From: Yersinia hibernica
Lineage (GTDB): Bacteria; Pseudomonadota; Gammaproteobacteria; Enterobacterales; Enterobacteriaceae
Reading direction: 5' to 3'
Length of the DNA stretch: 64,000 bases
Assembly: GCF_004124235.1 (NCBI RefSeq)
Contig: NZ_CP032487.1
Coordinates: 992,001 to 1,056,000 of the forward strand
Shown here: positions 1 to 10,500 of the stretch, piece by piece
Layout of the letters: every line of letters begins with the position of its first letter
Position numbering within the stretch: position 1 is the first letter of the stretch
Position numbers and translations under genes: made by a program
Notes under the pieces: model-generated
Told to the model about the DNA's origin: nothing
Seen by the model: only the letters and a program-made list of their open reading frames with translations
The model's database searches: none

Positions 1-1517
1 CACCTGGTATAATACTTATCGCGACAACAAGGTAATCCAATGCACTTTGGGCTTCCGCAAGGCTTTTGATATCGCCGATGATAGGAACGAAGTCTATTCC
101 AAATTCAGCAAATCCCTTCAGCAATTCATCACGATGTTCACTTATCTTCGCTGAACAAGCCTCTGCACTTAACCCGGCGCAGTTCTGCGCCTTGAACTCT
201 TCAACTGCGGCAACCAACTCTTTCTGCGCATTTTGATATTTCTGTTCCTGCGATACACCAGCGGTTTTATTATCAATAATGTCATGGAGTGCATTATTCT
301 CAACCGCATTTTTCCCAGCCTGCGCACCCGCAACCGTATCAGCGGTGCTGTCACCGGTCAAGCCACCCGCCAGCCCTGCTGCCAGTGTTGCCAGTGCACT
401 GACCGTCTGTTTCTGGTCTTCCGAGAGAGTGTTTTTGTCCCAGCCCATTGCCGCGATGATAATCGGTGCCATCAGTTCTGCCGTCGCCGCACCCGCAGCG
501 CCTGCCAATGCACTGTTACCACTGGCATAGGCAGTGACTGCACCCAGCACGGCGTGTGCCATGGCATTGGCGGCCTGATTATCGCCGGTGCTTTTCTTAA
601 TCACTTCTGCCAGATACGGTGCTGAAGCGCCCGCCAGTGCCTGCGCCATGTTACCGCCCGCTAGCCCCTGTATCGCTGCCGTTGCTGCTTGAATGCCTTG
701 TTGCAGGGCACTGCCAGTACCGTAAGGCGCCATGGCGGTATTGCGTATCTGGTTGGTCAGTTGTTCTTCCGTTGGCGTCAGAATACCTTTTTGAGCCAGC
801 GCTTCTTTTGCCGCCTGAATAGCTTCTGGGTCTTTCAGCGCTTTTTCTTCCGCTATTCTGCCCTGAGTGCGAACAATATCGCTGACCTGACCACCAATCT
901 CGCCAATAAGCTGCGCTTCCCGCAGCCGGTTTTGCTCTTTCTCTTTATCAAAGATAGGGCCGATACTGCCGTTGGCGTTGTCGGTATCGCGACTCAGGTC
1001 ATCGACATTCTGCTGCTGTTTATCGGTATCGCGAATAGTGATAGTGCCATCAGCGATGGCTGCTTGCGTCGTGCCCTCGGCATGACCATCATTGCCCAGA
1101 CCCGACAGCACCACGCCGCCCAGATTACTCAGCAGGTCAGACCCCACCGGGCCACCGGTGCTCAGGCTTCCGCCCTGATGCTCGGCCTTGAAATCAGCTT
1201 TGTTTTCGATGTTACTGAAGCCCAGCGTACCGGTATCCAGACTGTTTTTGCTCTTGTCGGCGGTGCTGGCAATCACGGCACCATCCAACTGGGTATGTTC
1301 ACCAACGGTGATATCAAAGCCACCTTTGCCTGCGAAGATACCGGTCTGCTCCTGCACCGAGTCATAATTACTGTGCAGCCAAGCGACCATTACTTTCTTC
1401 ACTGGCATCTTTGGCGGTGGTCACCGCGGTGTTCAGTGCGCTGCCGACTGCGCCAGACAGGGCCAGCGTCAGGCCGCTACTTTTTTGCTCGATGCTGTGG
1501 GTTTGGCTACTTTGGTT
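1..1517 (-). pseudogene. Displaced, internally deleted cdiA 3' region (VENN module)
   Basis: Read on the minus strand this is a second, diverged copy of the 3' part of the complete cdiA in this window. Bases 1-1378 match about 5030-6420, and 1379-1517 match about 7136-7270, so some 710 bp are missing at the 1378 junction. The deletion shifts frame: the upstream part reads [12 protein letters not shown] then stop, while [10 protein letters not shown] continues in another frame. From there the frame is open to the left edge. It contains the VENN motif (bases 293-304) and the hydrophobic [20 protein letters not shown] entry segment, so its own toxin part should lie left of the window. The 5' end is cut by an IS66-family remnant at 1517/1518. 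Most likely a displaced donor module of a CDI locus and not an expressed protein. Confidence 0.85.
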
Positions 1518-1841
1518 AAAGCGATCGCCTACACGCTGAAACGACGGGCCACGCTCAGCCGGTTCCTGAAGGATGGCGGGTTGCCACTGGACAACAATCG
1601 CTGCGAGAGGGCCATCAGGCCGGTGGTGATGGGGCGTTCAAACTGGCTCTTCGCAGGTTCGTTTGCAGCGGGTGAGCGCGCAGCCAGAATCATGAGTCTG
1701 CTGGAAACGCCCAAGATGAACGGTCTTGAGCCGCATGCCTGGCTGACGGATGTTCTGCAACGGTTACCGGGATGGCCGGAAGATAATCTGGATGCGTTGC
1801 TACCTATGCAGGGGTTCACCTTCGGGGAGAGAGACTCCTGA
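1518..1841 (+). pseudogene. IS66-type transposase, C-terminal fragment
   Basis: About 107 residues of an IS66 TnpC transposase, which is normally around 500 residues. Recognisable family sequence includes LDNNRCERAIRPVVMGRSNW, followed by the conserved stretch with GERAA and NGLEPHAWL. The codons before KAIAYTLKRR come from the neighbouring cdiA remnant read antisense, so the open frame starting at 1485 is an artefact of the junction. Not functional. Confidence 0.85.
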
Positions 1842-2062
1842 CAGAGAGCCCGATGTCCGCACTAAGGACTTGCGCACCTGACAACGTAAATAGCGGCAAG
1901 CAGCGTCTCACCTAGCTTCAGAGCCCTTACACAACTGACTCCGTTCCTGCGTCACAGGCGCAAAACACCTTACTCAGAACTTCACCACCTGACGAGCGCT
2001 TCCCGAGGAAAGCTGAAGCCGACCTCATAGGGCATGTCAATATGAGGTCACCGGATGCTTAC
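1518..2062 (+). mobile_element. IS66-family remnant (3' end only)
   Basis: Homology to cdiA stops abruptly at 1517, and the sequence then encodes the C-terminus of an IS66-type transposase. The likely right terminus is CCGGATGCTTAC at 2051-2062, whose reverse complement begins GTAAGC as IS66-family ends do. The left end and the first two ORFs of a typical IS66 are absent, so this is a fragment left by deletion. No target duplication can be tested because only one end is present. Confidence 0.75.
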
Positions 2063-2241
2063 CCTAATACACTGATTTTAAATGTTAATCAGCAAAAAGT
2101 TGGTTTTGCATGGGGTGTGGGGATTTGGGGATTTTGAGGTGAGAAGCAGGCTATCGTTAAATAGCCTGCCGGGAAGGATTAACTTATTTCTGCTAGAGTT
2201 GCGGAGCAAAAAAATCCCACCAACTATGGGCGGGATTTTCG
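1842..2241. other. Gene-free stretch: IS66 tail and hairpins
   Basis: The first part to 2062 is the non-coding right end of the IS66 remnant. From 2063 to 2208 I see no gene, only a 9-bp-stem hairpin at 2146-2169 (GCAGGCTAT, 6-nt loop, ATAGCCTGC). The terminator of the barstar-like gene closes the stretch. Confidence 0.6.
2209..2239 (-). terminator. Rho-independent terminator of the barstar-like gene
   Basis: On the minus strand AAAATCCCGCC and GGTGGGATTTT form a stem (one G-T pair) around a short loop, followed by a run of T, directly after the stop at 2242. Confidence 0.75.
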
Positions 2242-2544
2242 TTATTTCAAAATATAGTCAAACTTCTCATCCCAGTTAAATAGAATATCTTGTTGTTTTG
2301 TTTGTTCGAAGATTTGAACAATTTTATCAAAGCATTCACCAAGACATCTTTTTGATTGCTCAGAGTTTAGCCAAACTATCGTTACTGGCCTTTCTACGTC
2401 ATTACTTAGACGATCCCTGAGAGCATCAAGATTCTTCCCATAATAAGGGCCAAAATCTAATAACGTGGACATAACCTTATGGAAGTCAGGCTCAGTTTCT
2501 ACGCTCGCCCCATCTAAAATTACTTCATTCATACTCACTTCCAT
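2242..2544 (-). CDS. Barstar-like immunity protein
   Basis: A 100-residue protein resembling barstar, the inhibitor that plugs the active site of barnase-type RNases. Visible family features are an N-terminal strand with VILDGASVETEPDFHKVM, then GPYYGKNLDALRDRLS matching the barstar YYGxNLDALxD signature that forms the inhibitory helix and loop, then an IVWLNSEQSK stretch similar to barstar's. The start ATG overlaps the stop of the preceding barnase-like fragment (ATGGAAGTGA), implying translational coupling; an alternative start is the second Met four codons later. Although its toxin is truncated, the gene is complete and has its own terminator. The role is inferred from family similarity and from pairing with the barnase-like fragment. 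Confidence 0.9.
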   Translation of the reverse strand: MEVSMNEVILDGASVETEPDFHKVMSTLLDFGPYYGKNLDALRDRLSNDVERPVTIVWLNSEQSKRCLGECFDKIVQIFEQTKQQDILFNWDEKFDYILK

Positions 2545-2829
2545 TTGCCTATTGAAGTCGCGGTTTCATAGTGATCTGTCGTGATATATAGCAAACCATC
2601 ATTTGAATACAATAGCCTTGTTCCTGGTTGATTGCTTCTCGATATAGTATTATTTAATCCTATATCCGCTTCTTGCCACACTCTTCCTGGTGCAGAAGGC
2701 AGTAAGTTAGTCGAGTTTTCAAAGATATCGCCCCCCAACTGACCTCCAGGATTCGTATTATTTAATGCCTTTCCTGGCTTCCACCCATTAGCCGCAGCTT
2801 GTACTTTATTTACATAGTTTTGAGGCAAT
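2535..2829 (-). pseudogene. Orphan CdiA-CT toxin fragment, barnase-like RNase
   Basis: About 98 residues of a barnase/N1-type ribonuclease. Conserved pieces in order: LPQNYVNKVQAAANGW, GGQLGGDIF, GRVWQEADI (the general-base Glu), RSNQPGTRLLYSNDG (the Arg residues) and TTDHYE (the catalytic His). The first barnase helix is missing because the IS3-family element ends exactly at 2830; codons upstream in the open frame are antisense IS sequence. No start, secretion or VENN region is attached. It sits downstream of cdiBA and next to a barstar-like gene, so it is best read as a displaced CdiA toxin module whose front was removed with the IS insertion. Catalytic residues look intact, but expression is doubtful. 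Confidence 0.88.
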
Positions 2830-2847
2830 TGAATCGCCACTGATAAT

Positions 2848-3735
2848 CTAGACACTTCCGAGCCGTTGATAATACTGGTTTTCATATTCTGTCGGTGACA
2901 TCTGATCGCTAGAACCATGCCGACGCTTACTGTTATAAAACATTTCGATGTAATCAAAAATATCGCTGCGGGCTTCTTCCCGCGTTCCGTAGATCTTTTT
3001 CTTTATCCGCTCGCGTTTCAATAATTGGAAAAAGCTTTCTGCAACCGCATTATCGTGGCAGTTACCGCGACGGCTCATACTGCCCTCCAGGCCGTGTGAT
3101 TTCAGGAACGACTGCCACTCATGGCTTGTGTACTGACTGCCCTGATCCGAGTGAACCAGCACCTGTTTTTGGGGATTACGCCGCCATACAGCCATCAGCA
3201 GTGCGTTCAGGACAATGTCCTTTGTCATCCGGGATTGCATGGACCAGCCGATAATTTTGCGTGAGAACAGATCAACAACCACGGCAAGATACAGCCAGCC
3301 TTCGTGGGTCCTAATGTAGGTTATGTCCGTTACCCAACGCTCATCCGGAGCATCCGGATTGAACTGCCGCTGGAGCCTGTTGGGCGACACGATACTGGCC
3401 TCGCCTTTACGTGCCCGCGGGCTCCGGTATCCGACCTGAGCCTTTATCCCGACACGTTTCATCAGTCGCCAGACTCTGTTGACTCCGCACTGTTGCCCGC
3501 AGTCCCGCAGTCCCGCAGTCCCGCAGATCCAGATGGATCTTGCGATAACCATAGACGCATCCCGATTCCAGCCAGAACTGTTTTATCTGTCCTGTCAGTC
3601 TCAGGTCTGCCTGATGACGTTGTGAATGCGGCTGCTGAAGCCAGGCGTAAAAGCCACTGGGATGAACATCCAGCACCCGACAGAGCAGGCGAACAGGCCA
3701 GCAAAAGGTGTTGTCACGGATAAAGGCGTACCTCA
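2848..3735 (-). pseudogene. IS3-family transposase OrfB, frameshifted
   Basis: DDE transposase of the rve superfamily. The 5' part reads through VLDVHPSGFYAWLQQPHSQ and YGYRKIHLDLRDCG. The 3' part contains ERWVTDITYIRTHEGWLYLA (first Asp), VLVHSDQGSQYTS (second Asp) and RRGNCHDNAVAESFF with the catalytic Glu. Between them, at 3496-3526, the 8-bp unit cccgcagt occurs three times plus a partial fourth. Removing two units restores the continuous reading LDLRDCGQQCGVNRVWRL, so a 16-bp slippage expansion has split the gene. The two halves lie in different frames. The element is probably immobile unless supplied in trans. Confidence 0.88.
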
Positions 3736-4011
3736 GTCGGACAGCTTTGCGAAGTACGCCGCGGCTTTTTTTAATATGTCCCGTTCGTCGGTAACCCGCT
3801 TCAGCTCTTTCTGGAGACGGCGGATCTCGGCCTGAGCATCTGACTGTTCTTTATTAGTGGAAGAATCCGGACCGTACTTCTTTATCCAGGCGTAAAGGCT
3901 GTGGGTGGTGATATCGAGACGTATTGCAACGCTGGAAACAGAATGACCACGATCAACAACCTGTTTGACTGCTTCAATTTTAAACTCTTCGGGATAACGC
4001 TTACCGCTCAT
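3733..4011 (-). CDS. IS3-family transposase OrfA
   Basis: A 92-residue helix-turn-helix protein (94 if the Met two codons earlier is used) that binds the IS ends. It starts MSGKRYPEEFKIEAVKQVVD and contains the HTH segment SVSSVAIRLDITTHSLYAW. The leucine-zipper-like tail runs through QAEIRRLQKELKRVTDERD to KKAAAYFAKLSD. In intact IS3 elements a programmed -1 frameshift near its end yields the OrfAB transposase; here orfB is disrupted downstream. Confidence 0.88.
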   Translation of the reverse strand: MSGKRYPEEFKIEAVKQVVDRGHSVSSVAIRLDITTHSLYAWIKKYGPDSSTNKEQSDAQAEIRRLQKELKRVTDERDILKKAAAYFAKLSD

Positions 4012-4142
4012 GGGCACCTCTCTTTAAGCCATCTTAAATGACTCTGAGGTGTCTGTTAAACCCGTGGCGATTCAGTATTAATTATGCAAAACAATGCAAG
4101 AATACACATCAGTAAATAAAATAACGCGCCAGAGAATATATA

Positions 4143-4266
4143 AATTATTATCGGCGGCGACTGGCTCACCGAGTCCGGCATCACCAACGCTGAACAACTG
4201 CAACTCACCGCCGCACCGGGGATTATTCGGGTGCAGCGGGGGGAAGAGGAAGGATTTAGGGCTTAA
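4143..4266 (+). pseudogene. Unidentified 3' gene fragment
   Basis: An open stretch of about 38 codons on the plus strand, ending LTAAPGIIRVQRGEEEGFRA and a TAA. Base composition is richer in G and C than the AT-rich DNA just upstream, and a stop precedes it in frame at about 4139, so it looks like the tail of a gene whose front was lost. I do not recognise the family. It is not antisense to any gene here. Confidence 0.35.
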
Positions 4267-4270
4267 AAGC

Positions 4271-4298
4271 AATGTCCCGGCCAGTTGGCCGGGACATT
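4271..4298. terminator. 28-bp palindrome after the cdi immunity gene
   Basis: A perfect inverted repeat with a 13-bp arm (AATGTCCCGGCCA) and two central bases. It lies 13 bp beyond the stop of the immunity gene and 4 bp after the fragment on the other strand, so it could terminate transcription from both sides. The T-tracts are short. Confidence 0.55.
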
Positions 4299-4311
4299 TC
4301 ATCTAATACAC

Positions 4312-4581
4312 TTAAAGGTACTCTTTGGGGATACTTATTAACTGTTCATCTAACAACCAATTCTCTGGTTTAGATTTAGCGATGTTCCATTTAGCCCCAC
4401 TAGTAAGCCACTTCTCTCTATATCGTTTTATCCCTGTTAACGTTGCATCCTCATAGCCAAATTCAACGCCACAACAATCACATATATTAAAAGTCGGATT
4501 CTTTCCATCATCTCCCCAAGGAGGATCTGACTGTTCAGCTCCACAGACTCGACATACATAAAACTCATTTTTACTGTGCAT
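4312..4581 (-). CDS. cdiI: Likely CDI immunity protein with two CxxC motifs
   Basis: An 89-residue protein placed exactly where cdiI genes lie, overlapping the end of cdiA (start ATGCACAGTAA contains the cdiA TAA). The start MHSKNEFYVC is preferred; an upstream in-frame Met would sit further inside cdiA. The sequence shows CRVC and CDCC separated by about 20 residues, a zinc-ribbon-like arrangement, followed by GVEFGYED and a WLTSGAKWN segment, a pattern I recall from small uncharacterised bacterial proteins. By position it should neutralise the CdiA C-terminal toxin in the cytoplasm, but this is inferred from context only. The palindrome at 4271-4298 would end its transcript. Confidence 0.65.
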   Translation of the reverse strand: MHSKNEFYVCRVCGAEQSDPPWGDDGKNPTFNICDCCGVEFGYEDATLTGIKRYREKWLTSGAKWNIAKSKPENWLLDEQLISIPKEYL

Positions 4582-7500
4582 TAAAATAGTCCAGATTTGT
4601 TTCATAACCATGATCCGCCGGATTAGGTTTGAACATAGTCCGAGGAACGTTATCAGTTCTTTTTACTGCAAATGTGTTCGTAGCAGGATTGTAATATACA
4701 GTTTCCCCATTAGGTCGAACTTTGACCAAGGTTCCCGGTGGAGGATTGTTTACAAAGTCATGCGCAGCCTCTACATATTGCTTTGAGTTCTGAAGTTCAG
4801 GGAATTCCTGCTTATGCTTATCCCAGTGCCCATAAGCATTTGAGACTGGATCATTTTTCTTGGTTTCAGACCATATTTGAACGTCTTTAGCTTTTGAAGA
4901 TACCTGTTGACTGCCTTCATTAATCAGCCTAGACGCTTCAGCAAGGTCGCCCTTCTTCAGTGCTGCTTCTGCTGCCTTGATCGCTTTACCCGCGATATCA
5001 CCTGCACCAGGAATAAACCCTATCGTCGCAATCAAGTAATCCAATGCACTCTGGGCTTCCGCAAGGCTTTTGATATCTCCGATAATGGGAACGAAGTCTA
5101 TCCCAAAACCCGTAAATCCTTTCAGCAGTTCGTCGCTATTGGCCTGCATCTTGGCTGAACACGCTTCTGCACTTATTCCGGCACAATTATGCGCCTTGAA
5201 CTCCTCGACAGCAGCAACCAGCTCTTTCTGCGCATTCTGGTATTTTTCAGCCTGTGATACACCAGAAACATTCTGATCAATGATCTCGCGTAGCGCATTA
5301 TTCTCCACCGCATTTTTCCCGGTCTGCGCACCCGCAACCGTATCAGCGGTGCTATCACCGGTCAAGCCACCCGCTAGTCCTGCTGCCAGTGTTGCCAGTG
5401 CACTGACCGTCTGTTTCTGGTCTTCCGAGAGAGTGTTCTTATCCCAGCCCATCGCCGCGATAATCACCGGTGCCATCAGTTCTGCCGTCGCCGCACCCGC
5501 TGCACCCGCCAGTGCATTGTTACCACTGGCATACGCTGTTACCGCACCCAATACCGCGTGCGCCATGGCGTTGGCTGCCTGATTATCCCCTGTACCGGCC
5601 TTTATCACTTCCGCCAGATACGGTGCCGAGGCGCCGGTCAGTGCTTGCGCCATATTGCCACCCGCCAGTCCCTGTATTGCCGCAGTAGCCGCCTGCATCG
5701 CACGCTGCACCGAGCCGCCTGTTCCCAGACCTGACTCGTTAAATGCCTGATTGTAAGCAGTTTGGTATATCTGGTTATTGATATCTTCAGCGGTAGCTAC
5801 TTTGCCCGGATTGGCTTTTTCCCACTGTTCTTTTGCTGCCGTAATATCTTCAGGCCTGACGTCCTTCATCTTCTCGTTAGCCGCATTGGTCGCAATAATC
5901 TTGCCCTGCGTGCGCGCAATATCCATCGCCTGACCGCCAATCTCGCCAATCAACTGGGCTTCCCGCAGGCGGTTTTGCTCTTTCTCTTTATCAAATATCG
6001 GGCCGATGCTGCCGTTGGCATTCTCGGTGTCACGACTCAGGTCCTCAACATTCTGCTGCTGTTTATCCTGGTCACGGAGGGTGATAGTGCCATCCGCGAT
6101 TGCCGACTGAGTGGTGCCCTCGGCATGGCCATCATTACTCAGACCTGACAGCACCACGCCACCCAAATTACTCAGCAAGTCAGACCCGACCGGGCCACCG
6201 GTACTCAGGCTGCCGCCCTGATGTTCGGCCTTGAAATCGGCCTTATTCTCGATATCACTGAAACCCAGTGTGCCGGTATCCAGGCTGTTTTTGCTCTTGT
6301 CGGCGGTGCTGGCAATCACGGCACCATCTAACTGGGTATGTTCACCGACCGTGATATCAAAGCCGCCTTTGCCTGCAAAGATGCCGGTCTGCTCCTGCAC
6401 CGAATCATAATTGCTGTGCAGCTTGTCCTTACTCATGCTCAGGTTGGCAGAGCCACCGCCGCCGACCACTGCCACGCTGACACCACCGCTGGTACTGGTC
6501 TGCTTCGCATCATAGTTATCGCTGTCTTGCTGGCTTTGCAGCAGCAGGTCACGGCCGACATCCACCTTGACGGTTTCACCGCCCGCCTGAGCGCCCACCA
6601 GTGAGGTATCGCGGCCACTGTGCAACGATAGCGTGCCACCGGTGTCGACCTGGGTTTCCGTCCAGAAGGTGCCGTCTCCGTGCTCATTGCCCTGACCCTT
6701 GTTGGCGTTAGCAAAGATGCTCAGACCACCGCCAGAGCTACCGAACCCCAGACTGACACCCACACTGCCGCCGCTGCTGCTGTTACTGCCGTCAGTTTTT
6801 TGTGTATTGGCCGCGCCGAGTAGCAACACATCACGAGCCGCATCCAGAGTGGTATCGCCACCGGCTTTGAGTTGGCTGCCCTGCACCACGATATCGCCGT
6901 TCGTTGGGTTGCCATCACCGGTTGCGTTGATGGTTAGATTATTGCCCGCCGTCAGGGTCGAACCGGTCACGCTGGTCTGTTCCTGATGCTGCTGTGAGGA
7001 GGATTTTTGTGAGCCTAATGAGGCGCTGACGCCGAACATGCTGGTGGCATCGCCTCCCTGCGCCTGCACCAACTGCCCGCCTTGCACCGCCTGTACACCA
7101 CTCAGCGCCGCTTTGACACCTTGCAATGCCGCCAGTCGGCCATTGCTTTCTTCACTGGCATCTTTGGCGGTGGTCACCGCGGTGTTCAGGGCGCTGCCGA
7201 CTGCGCCAGACAGGGCTAGTGTCAGGCCGCTCGATTTTTGCTCGACACTGTGGGTTTGGCTACTTTGGTTCTCTGCCGCCAGAATACTGACGTTTTTCCC
7301 GGTCAGATTGATATCTTTACCGGCTAACACATCAGAACCTTTTACCGTCAGGTCTTCACCGGCAGTCATGTTGACATTGCCCAGTACGCTGCCGACGGTG
7401 CTGCCGACATTGGAAATTGATTGACCGGTGTCGGTGACTTTGGTGCTGTTGCTGCCGACCGTGACCCCAATACCGCCGGTGCTCATCAGGCCAGATTTTT

Positions 7501-10500
7501 TCTGCTCATACAGGTGAGACTCGCTTTCACTCTGCTGCGCGGTGCCGACGATAATGTTCTCTTGCGCCCGCAGATTGATATCGTTGTCGGCCACCACATT
7601 ACTGCCAATGACCGCGATATTTTTACCACTGACATCGATAGAGCCGGCTGACAGCATGGAGCCAATCGCCAGCGTCTGGCTAATACTGTCTTCGGTGCGG
7701 GTGGTGGTGCTGGAGGCCAGTCCTTTTTTCGTGCCGGTATGATTGCGCTGCTCGTCATGCTGCTCAGTCTGGGTGGTGAGGGTGATATCGCCGCCCGCCG
7801 CCAGTTTTAGCGCGCCATCGGTTTGTATGCCACTGGCACTGATATTGATGTCTTTTACCGCATTAAGATTAATATCGCCCGTGGCATTCAACTGGCTGCC
7901 ACGCAGGGTTTCATCATAGAGTTCCACTGAGCTGGCATGGCGCTTGCTCGAAGATTCACCGGTCACTTGCAGGCTGTCCGCTGCGGCACTCAGGTTGATA
8001 TTTTGTGCCTGCACATCAATAGTATCGGCATTAATATTGGCCCCCACGGCGGTCAGATTGTTGACGTTAGCGGTCAGCGCACCGCCAACATTCACTTCGC
8101 TGCCCAGATGGCGGATATGTTCACTGGTCGAGCTGCTACGGCCAGAATTCGCCGTTATCTGGTCGCGGGTCTCCACTGTATTGAGTAGCCAGTCGCCGCC
8201 GGTATTGACCTGCAAATCCTGGCCGACATTGAGGCCAGCGCCTTGCATGATAAAGTCACGTTCAGTATTGATAACCGCGTTGTTACTGACATTGATGCTC
8301 GCCAGCGGCCCCAGCACGGTTTGGTTGCGCTGGACAGCCCCATTATCGCTGCTGAGTTGCTCACTGGCGGTGCGCAAAATGATATCGCGGCCGCTGTCCA
8401 GTTGCAGGTTGGTGGCAGTTAATCGGCTGCCGGTCAGGTCAATATCACTGTTCAGTGTACTGAGTAACATATTGCCACCGGCCTGAAGTAAGCCGCCACG
8501 GTTATTGAGTGTGATGTCTTGCGCCATGCTGAGGTTCAGGTTATTGGTGGCGATCATCGCCCCTGAGTTATTGAACCCCTGCATATCGGTTAACGTGATA
8601 TTCTCTGCTGCAATCAATGATCCGTTAGCCTGTAGGTCACCCGGCTTCACGCCCGCCAAATAGACCACCGGCACCAGCACGGTTTGCCCGGCGACTTCAC
8701 GGCTTTCCATCAGCACGATATTGGTGGTTAATGCCGCCATTTGTTCAGCACTGAGGTGAGTACCAAGGGCAATATTGAACGCTTTGCTGTACTCCAGGCC
8801 CGCCGCAAAGAGTGCTTCGAACTGTTCCTGCGCACTACGGTAATCATTGGCCACAGCCTGGCCGGTCAACGCCAGCACCTGGTCGCGTACTAAACGCTGT
8901 TCATAGGCGTTATCTCCCAACCGTTTGAATATCACATTCGGGTCATTATTCAATTGCTGGAGAAGGTAGTCTGATCCGCGCCAGTTATTCAGGTTGGCAA
9001 AGGCAGGATTCGTTTCTATCAGATACTGGCTGTTGACGGTGTAGTCAGTACTGAACTGATACAGCCCACCATTAGGTTGTGTCAGGGAGATACCGTTAAA
9101 TTCGACAGCCAGATCTTTGCCAGTATTGCTGCTCCCTCCGGGAGGCGTAACAGCACCGGGGTTGGCCCCATTATTGATAGTGCTCCCGCTGCCACTGATG
9201 GTTTTTGCGGTGAGGCTGGAGGCGTATTGGTTGGTCGCCTGTTCACTCACCTCCGGACCCCAAGCGGTACCCCATAAATCACCTTTATAGGTACGATAAC
9301 GCCACACGCCTGTGGAGGTTGTTCTTTCGATCAGCCGTTGCGCATTCCCCCAACCATCTTGTTGCACAGTGACACCGGTCAGATCAATCTCGCCTTGCGC
9401 ACTGACTTTACTCCAGTAGTTTTCCAGTGTGCCGACTTGAGCGGTCAAGTTCCCGCCAGCCAATAGTTGCGCTTCAGGGCTGATGTTATCGATGCTGTTA
9501 TAGGCGATAGTCGACGTATAATCTGTGCCGATATAATCGCTGTTCATCGAGCCACCATGAGGGGGCTCAGCATAGCGTCCCCCCGGAATATCGGGGTTAT
9601 CTTCCGTCCAATAAGCCGAGCCATTCACCGTGTCGGCCACGACAAAATCACTGTTAGCGGTGAGAATATGGCGGCGATTGGTCAGCGTATTGGCGTAAAC
9701 CAGCAGATCTTTGCCTGACTCAATTAAGCCAGAGATATTGAGTACCTGAGCAGCTTGCTGGTAGAGGCCATTACTGTCTAAAACGCCAGCCAGAATGACG
9801 TTACCCATCCCTAAAATGGTGGTCGTTGGCGCCGTGTCGGTGTCAGTGACGGTATCACTGTTTTCAATCACCGGAGCCAGTAAGGCTAAAGTACCATTTT
9901 CATCCGTGGCACCGATCAGGGCGTTCGGGCCGGAGTTAGTGATGCGCTCGCGTGCTTTGAGTGTGGCCTGTGCACTAATAATGGTGCCCGTATTGAACAG
10001 GGTGTTAACGTCAGTATTGAGCTGGCCACTGGTCAATATCTGTCCGTTGTTGACCAGTGCCCCTGCCGTTGTGAGGCTGGCTTGCGCCGCGATAATATTG
10101 CCGTTGTTCAGTAAGCTGTTTGAATCTGTGCTGAGTTGACCCCCTGACAATATCTGCCCGTCGTTGGTGAAGGAACCACGGGTGTTCAAGGTTAAATCCC
10201 GCCCAGCTTGAAGTATTGAGTCAGCTAGATGGCTGAAATCGCTCTGTAATTGAATGCTCAGATCCTCGCTGGCCGTTATCTTGCCTGCGTGGTTGTCCAA
10301 CTGACCCAGATTCAACGACATGGTGTTCGCCGCCAATGTGCCGCTCTGGTTATCGAGGGTTTGACCGGCATTCGTGTTGGCATTGATGGTCAGTGCGCCA
10401 AGGGATGTGATATTGGCGCGTTGCGTGCTGATATCGCCCTGAGTGGCAGTGATGTTTATCTCACGGGCTTGCGTGTAGCTGTCACTCAGATCAACCCGGC

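Larger units (their letters stand above)
2830..4074 (-). mobile_element. IS3-family insertion sequence, transposase broken
   Basis: A 1245-bp element with imperfect terminal inverted repeats. Both ends begin TGAATCGCCAC (2830-2840, and reverse complement at 4064-4074), and a second matching block (AGACACTT versus AGACACCT) lies about 20 bp in. It carries the two overlapping ORFs typical of IS3-family elements. The bases next to the two ends (caat on the left, gtat on the right) do not form a target duplication, so one flank was probably rearranged after insertion. orfB carries a 16-bp expansion that destroys its frame. Confidence 0.88.

Noticed and set aside
689..1519. A 276-codon plus-strand open frame, with many similar long frames antisense to cdiA (for example 10785-11474 and 11474-12082)
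   Set aside because: They run antisense to cdiA or its remnant, whose repetitive, biased codon use leaves the opposite strand open. No family features or ribosome-binding sites.
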